Positions 1 to 6,304 of a stretch of DNA of 13,488 bases are shown in pieces. The notes under the pieces were generated by a model, which worked only from the letters and a program-made list of their open reading frames with translations, was not told where the DNA came from and ran no database searches. Origin of the DNA: Paludibacteraceae bacterium (GTDB lineage Bacteria > Bacteroidota > Bacteroidia > Bacteroidales > Paludibacteraceae); contig CANFFA010000022.1 of the NCBI GenBank assembly GCA_947445425.1, forward strand, positions 1-13,488, written 5' to 3'. Numbering within the stretch: position 1 is the first letter of the stretch; each line of letters begins with the position of its first letter. The position numbers and the translations under genes are program-made.

Positions 1-863
1 TAAAAATTTTGCTCAAAGAAATCATTCACATTAACAATGTGGATAAATTCTTATTCTTTGCAGCACCTTTCTTCATGATTGTAGCTTCCATGCTTACTTT
101 CGGAGCCGTTTCTTTTGGAAAATCACTACAAGGTATAGATTTCAACATCGGTGTTTTATATGTAACTGCTGTTTCTTCTCTGGGTATAATCGGTGTATTA
201 TTAGCAGGTTGGTCGAGTAACAACAAATACTCTTTAATTGGTGCTATGCGCAGTGGTGCTCAATTTATAAGTTACGAATTATCTGCAGGTTTTGCATTGA
301 TGACGATCGTTGTACTATCGGGAACCATGCAATTTTCGGAAATGATACAGAAACAAGAATTCTGTTGGAATATTTTCAATGGGCACATTTCCTCTTTGGT
401 AGCATTTTTAGTCTACCTCATTTCTGGACATGCCGAAACCAACCGTGGTCCTTTCGATTTACCTGAAGCTGAATCTGAATTAACCGCTGGATACCACACT
501 GAATACTCTGGATTACAATTCGGATTCTTCTATTTAGCAGAATACCTGAACATGTTTATAATAACTGCCATAGCTACCGCAGTATTTTTGGGCGGTTGGA
601 TGCCAATTCAAATTCGTGGCTTTGAAAGCTTTAACCAAATCATGTGGCTCATCCCTTCTTATGTTTGGTTCTTCGGTAAAACGTCTGTACTTATTTTCTT
701 TAGTTTATGGGTTCGTTGGTCCTTCCCTCGCTTGCGCATTGACCAGTTATTGAATCTAGAATGGAAATACCTATTGCCTATCAATTTGGTGAATATTGTT
801 GTCATGGTAATTTTGGTCCTTTCTGGATTAACATTGACAGATTTGTTTCCAAGTCTATTTTAA
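1..863 (+). CDS. nuoH: NADH-quinone oxidoreductase subunit H (5' partial)
   Basis: NuoH is the membrane subunit of complex I that joins the peripheral arm to the proton-pumping arm and lines much of the quinone chamber. The reading frame (first full codon at 3) is already open at the left edge. The first visible residues, ending in [10 protein letters not shown], correspond to the region after TM1 of a normal ~330-350 aa NuoH, so roughly the first 60-70 residues are missing. TTG at 9 is therefore not a real start. Two family signatures are present: [21 protein letters not shown] (about residue 70-90) and [18 protein letters not shown] (about 140-157) followed by AGYHTEYSG, the acidic quinone-site loop. 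Several hydrophobic helices follow and the protein ends at a TAA. nuoI begins 39 bp downstream in the same direction. Identification is secure; only the N-terminus is unseen. Confidence 0.96.
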   Translation, partial: KILLKEIIHINNVDKFLFFAAPFFMIVASMLTFGAVSFGKSLQGIDFNIGVLYVTAVSSLGIIGVLLAGWSSNNKYSLIGAMRSGAQFISYELSAGFALMTIVVLSGTMQFSEMIQKQEFCWNIFNGHISSLVAFLVYLISGHAETNRGPFDLPEAESELTAGYHTEYSGLQFGFFYLAEYLNMFIITAIATAVFLGGWMPIQIRGFESFNQIMWLIPSYVWFFGKTSVLIFFSLWVRWSFPRLRIDQLLNLEWKYLLPINLVNIVVMVILVLSGLTLTDLFPSLF

Positions 864-902
864 GAAGTAAACAAGTAAATAGTTAAATCGTAAATAAACA
901 AG
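864..902. repeat. nuoH-nuoI spacer, 7/8-bp GTAAA-type tandem repeat
   Basis: The entire 39-bp spacer is four degenerate units starting with GTAAA or GTTAAA (starts at 867, 875, 882, 890; spacing 8, 7, 8). TAA triplets at 868, 876 and 884 fall in three different frames. Positions 865-882 match 4624-4641 just after the nuoL stop at 16 of 18 bases. No Shine-Dalgarno sequence is seen before the nuoI start. Confidence 0.6.
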
Positions 903-1535
903 ATGAATTCAATATTAAAATACTTCAAAGGCTTATTCATTGGTATCAAATCATTACTAATGGGAATGAGTGTTACTTGGAAGGAATTGTGGACCAAAAA
1001 GGTAACACAACAATATCCTGAAAACCGAAAAACATTGGTCATTTCTGATCGTTTTCGTTGCGAATTAGTAATGCCACACGACGACAAAAATGAACATGCT
1101 TGTACTTCTTGTGGAATCTGCCAAACGAACTGTCCCAATGGAACCATTTCCATTACTACCAAAATGATAGAAACAGAGGATGGTAAAAAGAAAAAAATCC
1201 TTGATAAATATATTTGGGATTTGGGAATGTGCACTTTTTGCAATCTTTGTGTAATAACCTGCCCATCAGATGCTATATCATTTAACAAGCAATTTGAAAA
1301 TGCTGTATTTACCCGTAGCAAATTAATACAAACCTTAAACAAAGAGGGTTCTAAACTTCGCGAGAAGAAAAAAGAGGTGAAAACGGCAGAAGTAAAATCT
1401 GAAGTTGCCACAGAGCCAAAAGCGGTGAAATCTGTCGGCATATTATTGGGCGCTATTGCTGAAGCTAAATCAGCAAAAACCACAGAAACGACACCAACAA
1501 AAAACACAGAAAATAAATCTACCGACAATCTATAA
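903..1535 (+). CDS. nuoI: NADH-quinone oxidoreductase subunit I, 2x[4Fe-4S]
   Basis: NuoI is the ferredoxin-like subunit of the complex I peripheral arm. It carries clusters N6a and N6b, which pass electrons towards N2 and quinone. Two CxxCxxCxxxCP motifs are seen: CTSCGICQTNCP (C67, C70, C73, C77) and CTFCNLCVITCP (C110, C113, C116, C120). The N-terminal ~30 residues can form the amphipathic segment that lies against the membrane. The 210-aa length exceeds E. coli NuoI (about 180 aa). After about residue 150 the protein becomes a Lys/Glu/Thr/Ala-rich low-complexity tail with no family motif. The ATG at 903 is the first in frame after the nuoH stop and gives a normal N-terminus. It sits between nuoH and nuoJ in the expected order. 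A long ORF on the opposite strand (860-1528) is a shadow of this gene. Confidence 0.97.
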   Translation: MNSILKYFKGLFIGIKSLLMGMSVTWKELWTKKVTQQYPENRKTLVISDRFRCELVMPHDDKNEHACTSCGICQTNCPNGTISITTKMIETEDGKKKKILDKYIWDLGMCTFCNLCVITCPSDAISFNKQFENAVFTRSKLIQTLNKEGSKLREKKKEVKTAEVKSEVATEPKAVKSVGILLGAIAEAKSAKTTETTPTKNTENKSTDNL

Positions 1536-1576
1536 TTAGTACATAGTCAAAAGACTGTAAAAAAGACATCAACATT

Positions 1577-2080
1577 ATGGCAGATCAAATTATATTTTGG
1601 ATTCTAGCGGCAATCATGACTGTATTCTCAATTTTGGCAGTTACATCAAAAAACATTATTCGCTCGGCTACCTTTCTACTTTTTGTACTTTTAGGAACCG
1701 CAGGATTGTATTTACTATTGGGATACCATTATTTATTTGCGGTTCAAATTGCGGTCTATGCGGGAGGTATTATGGTATTGTTCATCTTTGCCATTCTATT
1801 AACAAATCGCCCCGGTGAAAATGTAAAAACGGAAAAATACTATAGAAAAGTTATTGCTGGAATTACTTCATTTGCTGGATTAGCATTTTGTGGACACATT
1901 ATCTATTGGAATGTGAATAAGGCTTATACTTTAGTTGCAACTTCAGAATTAAAAGTTCAAGACATTGGTCATACCTTAATGGGAACAGATAAATATCAAT
2001 ACTTATTACCATTTGAATTTATTAGCGTTTTGCTATTGGCATGTATAGTAGGGGCAATTATGATTGCAAGGAAACGCTAA
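1577..2080 (+). CDS. nuoJ: NADH-quinone oxidoreductase subunit J
   Basis: NuoJ is a small integral membrane subunit of complex I next to NuoK and NuoH, involved in coupling quinone reduction to proton transfer. The 167-aa product has about five hydrophobic segments. The family hallmark in TM3, VYAGGIMVLFIFAILL, is at about 60-75 with the conserved Tyr61. Residue 57 is Gln (AVQIAVYAGG), where E. coli NuoJ has Glu as I remember it; the Gln form may be normal outside proteobacteria. The start ATG at 1577 lies 41 bp after the nuoI stop. The gene is followed by an unusually long 144-bp spacer before nuoK that carries two heptad arrays, the first beginning 1 bp after the TAA. Confidence 0.95.
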   Translation: MADQIIFWILAAIMTVFSILAVTSKNIIRSATFLLFVLLGTAGLYLLLGYHYLFAVQIAVYAGGIMVLFIFAILLTNRPGENVKTEKYYRKVIAGITSFAGLAFCGHIIYWNVNKAYTLVATSELKVQDIGHTLMGTDKYQYLLPFEFISVLLLACIVGAIMIARKR

Positions 2081-2081
2081 T

Positions 2082-2116
2082 TTTAGTGTTTAATGATTAG
2101 TGTTTAGTGATTAATG
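2082..2116. repeat. Heptad array WTTARTG x5 after the nuoJ stop
   Basis: Five uninterrupted 7-bp units fit [AT]TTA[GA]TG with no exception: TTTAGTG, TTTAATG, ATTAGTG and two more. The array starts 1 bp after the nuoJ stop codon. Each unit holds TAG or TAA on the + strand and, through its TTA, a TAA on the - strand, so all six frames are stopped within about 21 bp. Related arrays are at 4687-4714 (opposite strand) and 13149-13218. Confidence 0.85.
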
Positions 2117-2170
2117 GGAAAAGATTATATTTCTACTGATACAAAATAGTAAAGACAAAAGAATTCTATA

Positions 2171-2198
2171 ATTGTGAATTATGAATTATGAATTCATA
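2171..2198. repeat. Heptad array ATTATGA x4 before nuoK
   Basis: Four 7-bp units in strict phase (one ATTGTGA, two ATTATGA, one degenerate ATTCATA). The array lies 26 bp upstream of the nuoK start codon in the same 144-bp spacer as the WTTARTG array but has a different unit. TGA triplets at 2175, 2182 and 2189 occupy all three + frames. Confidence 0.75.
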
Positions 2199-2224
2199 AA
2201 AGCATTACATAAAAACCAACTAAT

Positions 2225-2566
2225 ATGGGTGATTTATTAATTAACTTTCTATCGGGGCCTGTGCCCATTGAGGCTTACTTGGGCGTAAGCTTAATCATGT
2301 TTTTTGCTGGTGTTTATGGATTTCTATCTCGCAAAAGTTTATTGATGATCCTGATTTCAGTAGAATTGATGCTGAATGCAGCTGATATCAATTTCATTGT
2401 GTTCAATCGTTATTTATACCCAGGACACATGGAAGGTTTTTTCTTTGCACTCTTCACCATTGCCATAGCTGCTTGTGAAACGGCAGTGGCCATTGCCATC
2501 ATTATCAACATTTACCGCAACTTGTCCAGTGTACAAGCGGGCGAGTTGAATCAGATGAAAGAATAG
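2225..2566 (+). CDS. nuoK: NADH-quinone oxidoreductase subunit K
   Basis: NuoK is a three-helix membrane subunit of complex I, homologous to MrpC, with two intramembrane glutamates on the proton path. At 113 aa it is about ten residues longer than the common ~100 aa, mostly at the N-terminus before the family-like start PIEAYLGVSLIMFFAGVYG. The two key acids are visible: Glu47 in LISVELMLNAADINF (TM2) and Glu85 in IAIAACETAVAIAI (TM3). No better in-frame start exists close to the conserved region, so ATG 2225 is kept. Order and strand match the nuo operon. The TAG stop is followed by a GC-richer repeated spacer unlike the AT-rich spacers elsewhere. Confidence 0.95.
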   Translation: MGDLLINFLSGPVPIEAYLGVSLIMFFAGVYGFLSRKSLLMILISVELMLNAADINFIVFNRYLYPGHMEGFFFALFTIAIAACETAVAIAIIINIYRNLSSVQAGELNQMKE

Positions 2567-2575
2567 GGGCATGAT

Positions 2576-2623
2576 CCCAACCCCTAAAGGGGCTTAAGAC
2601 CCAGCTTCTAAAGTGTCTTATTC
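2576..2623. repeat. 24-bp imperfect tandem repeat with CCCCTAAAGGGG palindrome
   Basis: Two adjacent 24-bp units (2576-2599 and 2600-2623) share CCCA, a CTAAAG core and CTTA, about 17 of 24 positions by eye. The first unit contains a perfect CCCC-TAAA-GGGG palindrome at 2581-2592 that could form a short hairpin. It lies 9 bp after the nuoK stop. I see no T-run that would make it a standard terminator. Confidence 0.5.
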
Positions 2624-2658
2624 GCATAACTAAAAGTTCAAACTAAAACATCATTAAT

Positions 2659-2706
2659 TAAGAGTAAACTCTTATATTAATTTTTAATTATTAATTATTA
2701 ATTGAT
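2659..2706. repeat. Small hairpin plus AATTATT heptads up to the nuoL start
   Basis: TAAGAGT (2659-2665) and ACTCTTA (2668-2674) form a perfect 7-bp inverted repeat with a 2-base centre. From 2679 to 2706 follow four 7-bp units (AATTTTT, AATTATT twice, AATTGAT) ending 4 bp before the nuoL ATG. TAA at 2685, 2692 and 2699 and TTA at 2684, 2691 and 2698 close all six frames. The A/T-only, unstructured stretch directly before the start may also favour initiation without a Shine-Dalgarno sequence. Confidence 0.6.
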
Positions 2707-2710
2707 TGAA

Positions 2711-4621
2711 ATGCAATACACATTATTAATCATCTTACTTCCTCTGTTAAGTTTCATCGTTCTGGGACTTATGGATTCTAAACTGAAACCAAAAGTAGCA
2801 GGAGCCATCGGAGTATCCGTACTTGGAATCATCACTTTACTATCTTACATTAGCGCTTTTGAGTATTTTTACTTGCATAAAATCGAAGGGGTTTATGAAA
2901 AGTTGGTCCCACTTCACATTGAATGGATTCGATTCAACGAGTTCTTACACATTGATTTGGGCATCTTGTTGGATCCTATTTCAATAATGATGTTAGTTGT
3001 CATTACTACAGTATCTCTGATGGTAAACATCTATAGCCTTGAATATATGAAAGGTGAAAAGGGTTTTCAACGTTATTACGCTTTCCTTTCACTCTTTACT
3101 TTTTCAATGTTGGGCTTGGTAGTCGCTACCAACATTTTCCAAATGTATATATTCTGGGAGTTAGTGGGTGTATCTTCATACCTATTAATTGGTTTTTATT
3201 ATACAAAACCATCTGCTGTTGCAGCCTCTAAAAAAGCATTTATTGTCACCCGTTTTGCCGATCTAGGCTTCTTGATAGGCATACTTTTCTTATCATTTTA
3301 CACCAAAACCTTTGATTTTAATATTTTAAATTCAGGTGATGCATCTATTTTCGCAAGCACTGCAGGAGTATCTTTCATGGGCATCTCGGTCATGAGCTGG
3401 ACAATGGGATTAATCTTCATTGGTGGTGCAGGTAAATCAGCCATGTTCCCACTGCACATCTGGTTACCGGATGCGATGGAAGGACCTACGCCTGTTTCAG
3501 CATTAATTCACGCTGCTACGATGGTAGTAGCTGGTGTATTCCTGGTTGCTCGTCTATTTCCAGTTTATCATACTTATGCTCCAGATGTATTACACGTAAT
3601 TGCCTATATCGGTGCATTTACATCCCTATTTGCTGCAGTTATTGCTTGTGTACAAACGGATATCAAACGAGTGCTTGCCTTTTCAACAATTTCCCAAATT
3701 GGCTTTATGATGGTAGGTCTTGGTGTTTCTGGAATTGGGGGACATGAAGGTCATGAAGGATTGGGTTATATGGCTTCCATGTTTCACCTATTTACTCATG
3801 CTATGTTCAAAGCATTGTTGTTCTTGGGCGCAGGTTCAGTGATTCACGCTGTACACAGCAACGAAATGAACCACATGGGCGGACTTCGTAAATACATGCC
3901 GATTACCAACATTACTTTCTTAATCGCCTGTTTGGCAATAGCAGGTATATTTCCCTTCTCTGGATTCTTCAGTAAAGATGAAATTCTTGCAGCTACCTTT
4001 CAATTTAGCCCTTATTTGGGAGCTACCATGAGCTTCATTGCAGGCTTAACGGCTTTCTATATGTTCCGTTTGTACTTCAACATCTTCTGGGGTAAAGAAC
4101 ACAAGCACGAACACACTCCACACGAATCACCCTTTACAATGGCTTTTCCACTTGTCTTTTTGGCAGCGGTAACTGTTGTTGCTGGGTTCCTTCCTTTTGG
4201 AAAATTAGTTACTGCGGATAGGTCTGAGTATATCATCCATTTAGATCCTATTGTTGCTACTGTAAGTATTATTATCGCGGTACTATCGATCACTTTGGCT
4301 GCCTTAATGTATATGAAAGAAAAAGAGACTCCAAAGCAACTGGCTACTACTTTCTCCGGCATTTTCAAAATGGCTAGTAATCGCTTTTATATCGACGAAG
4401 TCTATATTTTCATTACCAAGAAAATTATTTTCAACTTGGTCTCCACTCCCATCGCTTGGTTTGATAGAAATGTAATTGACGCAACCATCAATAATATTGG
4501 CGTAGTAACACAATGGACTTCTCACAAAACAAAGCGTTTCCAATCTGGTCAAGTACAACAATATGCTTATGTATTCCTGGTAGGAACACTTATTATCGCA
4601 GCAATTATGTTGTTTGTGTAA
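2711..4621 (+). CDS. nuoL: NADH-quinone oxidoreductase subunit L
   Basis: NuoL is the distal antiporter-like (MrpA-related) proton-pumping subunit of complex I; its long lateral helix runs along the membrane arm. I take ATG 2711 as the start (636 aa). TTG at 2702 would add three residues and lies inside an AT heptad repeat. Residues matching the E. coli proton path are visible: Glu150 in FWELVGVSSYLLIG (TM5), Lys242 in GGAGKSAMFPLHIWLPDAMEG (TM7), His267 in LIHAATMV, His363 and Lys367 in FTHAMFKALLFLGAG, and Lys422-Asp423 in SGFFSKDEI (TM12). The C-terminal ~120 residues contain the expected amphipathic stretch and a final membrane helix. Two His/Glu-rich loops stand out: GGHEGHEG (about 343-350) and KEHKHEH after TM13. 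It lies between nuoK and nuoM. Confidence 0.97.
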   Translation: MQYTLLIILLPLLSFIVLGLMDSKLKPKVAGAIGVSVLGIITLLSYISAFEYFYLHKIEGVYEKLVPLHIEWIRFNEFLHIDLGILLDPISIMMLVVITTVSLMVNIYSLEYMKGEKGFQRYYAFLSLFTFSMLGLVVATNIFQMYIFWELVGVSSYLLIGFYYTKPSAVAASKKAFIVTRFADLGFLIGILFLSFYTKTFDFNILNSGDASIFASTAGVSFMGISVMSWTMGLIFIGGAGKSAMFPLHIWLPDAMEGPTPVSALIHAATMVVAGVFLVARLFPVYHTYAPDVLHVIAYIGAFTSLFAAVIACVQTDIKRVLAFSTISQIGFMMVGLGVSGIGGHEGHEGLGYMASMFHLFTHAMFKALLFLGAGSVIHAVHSNEMNHMGGLRKYMPITNITFLIACLAIAGIFPFSGFFSKDEILAATFQFSPYLGATMSFIAGLTAFYMFRLYFNIFWGKEHKHEHTPHESPFTMAFPLVFLAAVTVVAGFLPFGKLVTADRSEYIIHLDPIVATVSIIIAVLSITLAALMYMKEKETPKQLATTFSGIFKMASNRFYIDEVYIFITKKIIFNLVSTPIAWFDRNVIDATINNIGVVTQWTSHKTKRFQSGQVQQYAYVFLVGTLIIAAIMLFV

Positions 4622-4728
4622 AAAAGTAGACAAGTAAACAGCCAACTCCTAAATTAGTAAACAAATGATTAGTTGAACAACAGCATCACTAATCATTTAT
4701 CACTAAACACTAATTAAACAATTCAAAG
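4622..4728. repeat. nuoL-nuoM spacer: GTAAACA copy, inverted repeat and CACTAAT heptads
   Basis: Three elements fill this 107-bp spacer. AAGTAGACAAGTAAACAG at 4624-4641 repeats the post-nuoH spacer (16 of 18 bases). A perfect 11-bp inverted repeat, AAATGATTAGT (4663-4673) and ACTAATCATTT (4688-4698), encloses a 14-nt loop. Four strict heptads CAYTWAW span 4687-4714 and are the reverse complement of the WTTARTG unit: 20 of 21 bases match the nuoJ-nuoK array inverted. The stem-loop therefore arises from heptads facing each other. TAA triplets occupy all three + frames before the nuoM start. Confidence 0.75.
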
Positions 4729-6210
4729 ATGAACTTTTTATCCTTATTCGTTCTCATCCCAGCACTAATGATGATCGGCTTATTTGTTTCTAAAAATAGA
4801 AAACAAATATTATTTATCATGACGTTTGGGGCATCATTACAGTTAATTTTCACTTCAGTTGTAACTTATATGTACCTGGCTGAACGTGCAGCAGGTAATA
4901 TGGCAGAAATGCTATTCACTGCTGATACTGTTTGGTATGCTCCTTTCAACATCCACTATTCTGTTGGAATTGACGGTGTTTCGGTAGTCATGTTATTACT
5001 TTCGGCTATTATTATTTTCGCAGGTATATTTGCCTCATGGAAAATCGAACCGCTGACAAAAGAGTTTTTCATCTGGTACAATTTATTATCACTTGGTGTT
5101 TTTGGCTTCTTCATCTGTCTAGATCTCTTCACCATGTTTTTGTATTATGAAATAGCACTTGTACCAATGTTCTTGTTAATTGGAATTTGGGGAAGTGGTA
5201 AAAAGGAGTTTGTTGCAATGAAATTAATATTAATGCTAATGGCTTGTTCAGCATTATTATTGATGTGTATATTGGGAATCTATTATCAATCAGGTGCTAG
5301 CAGCATGAATATCTTGGAGATTGCAAAACACGGGATTCCATTGCAAGCACAATACTATTTATTTCCACTTACTTTTTTGGCATTTGCAATAAAAGGAGCA
5401 ATGTTCCCATTTCATACTTGGTTACCTGATGGACATGCCTCTGCACCAACTGCTGTGTCAATGTTTCAAGCAGGAGTTTTGATGAAACTAGGTGGTTACG
5501 GATGTTTCCGAATTGCTCTCTATTTAATGCCACAAGCTGCTCATGAATTCGCTTGGATTTTCATAATCCTATCCGTCATTAGCGTTATTTATGGTGCATT
5601 CGCAGCAGTAGCACAAAAGGACTTAAAGTACATTAATGCATATTCATCTGTAAGCCACTGTGGACTAGTCACCTTTGCTCTTCTAATGTTTAACCAAACG
5701 GCAATGACCGGTGCGATCTTGCAAATGTTATCACATGGATTAATGGCAGCTCTTATCTTTGCATTGATAGGGATGATTTACGGTCGTACCCATACACGTT
5801 TGATCAATGAAATGAGTGGTTTAATGAAAGTGCTTCCATTCCTCGGCGTAAGTTATGTAATTGGAGGTTTGGCTTCATTGGGTCTACCTGGTTTAAGTGG
5901 GTTTATTTCAGAAATGACCATCTTCGTAGGTGCATTCCAAGAGGCAGACACTTTCTACCGAGTATTGACGATAATAGCATGTAGTACGATTGTAATTACA
6001 GCCGTATATATTTTACGAATGGTTGGTAAAATTCTATTTGGAGCGATTCAAGATGAACACCACAAACATTTGGAAGATGCAACTTGGTATGAACGTATTT
6101 CTGTTGTTACACTTATTGCTGCAATTTTCGCAGTAGGTTCAGCACCTTTTTGGATTTCGGCCATGATTGGCGAGAGCGTAATGCCAGTGATTACTCAATT
6201 GGCAAAATAG
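4729..6210 (+). CDS. nuoM: NADH-quinone oxidoreductase subunit M
   Basis: NuoM is the middle antiporter-like proton-pumping subunit of complex I (MrpD-related). The 493-aa length is normal for the family (E. coli 509 aa). Proton-path residues are seen: Glu141 in FLYYEIALVPMFLLIG (TM5), Lys222 in FAIKGAMFPFHTWLPDGH (TM7), Lys253 in AGVLMKLGGYG (TM8) and Glu395 in GFISEMTIFVGAF (TM12). The HASAPTAVSMFQAGVL segment is the broken-helix region, slightly different from the APTAGS form of many proteobacteria. The start ATG at 4729 gives a normal first helix (MNFLSLFVLIPAL). nuoL is upstream (107 bp) and nuoN downstream (94 bp). Confidence 0.97.
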   Translation: MNFLSLFVLIPALMMIGLFVSKNRKQILFIMTFGASLQLIFTSVVTYMYLAERAAGNMAEMLFTADTVWYAPFNIHYSVGIDGVSVVMLLLSAIIIFAGIFASWKIEPLTKEFFIWYNLLSLGVFGFFICLDLFTMFLYYEIALVPMFLLIGIWGSGKKEFVAMKLILMLMACSALLLMCILGIYYQSGASSMNILEIAKHGIPLQAQYYLFPLTFLAFAIKGAMFPFHTWLPDGHASAPTAVSMFQAGVLMKLGGYGCFRIALYLMPQAAHEFAWIFIILSVISVIYGAFAAVAQKDLKYINAYSSVSHCGLVTFALLMFNQTAMTGAILQMLSHGLMAALIFALIGMIYGRTHTRLINEMSGLMKVLPFLGVSYVIGGLASLGLPGLSGFISEMTIFVGAFQEADTFYRVLTIIACSTIVITAVYILRMVGKILFGAIQDEHHKHLEDATWYERISVVTLIAAIFAVGSAPFWISAMIGESVMPVITQLAK

Positions 6211-6233
6211 TTGCAAACCAGTTAACATAGGCT

Positions 6234-6270
6234 AAAAAAAACAGCTGGGTTGATTAAGGCTGTATTTTTC
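6234..6270 (+). terminator. Terminator-like hairpin inside the operon (nuoM-nuoN)
   Basis: ACAGC (6241-6245) pairs with GCTGT (6259-6263), with a possible T-G pair inside. A run of A precedes it and five T follow (6265-6269), which can extend the stem past one mismatch. The shape is that of a weak intrinsic terminator or attenuator, or a 3'-end stabiliser that could lower nuoN expression. The stem is short, so function is uncertain. Confidence 0.35.
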
Positions 6271-6304
6271 AGAAACATAAATTTCAACGATTCAACATAA
6301 AATT

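Noticed and set aside
9..11. TTG at 9 as the nuoH start
   Set aside because: The frame is open to the left edge and the first residues match an internal part of NuoH, so the gene is truncated by the window.
860..1528. 222-aa ORF on the minus strand opposite nuoI
   Set aside because: It lies almost fully antisense to nuoI, which has complete iron-sulfur motifs. The antisense product is a Ser/Phe/Val-rich string without a recognisable domain and follows from the codon composition of nuoI.
2082..2198. CRISPR array or direct-repeat replication origin
   Set aside because: Units are 7 bp in unbroken tandem without spacers, and no cas or replication initiator genes are in the window. The same kind of array occurs in several unrelated spacers.
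2702..2710. TTG at 2702 as the nuoL start
   Set aside because: The ATG three codons later gives the normal NuoL N-terminus, and the TTG is part of an A/T heptad repeat.
4057..4645. Two minus-strand ORFs (103 and 113 aa) over the nuoL 3' end
   Set aside because: Both are antisense to the NuoL C-terminal membrane region and have no recognisable features.
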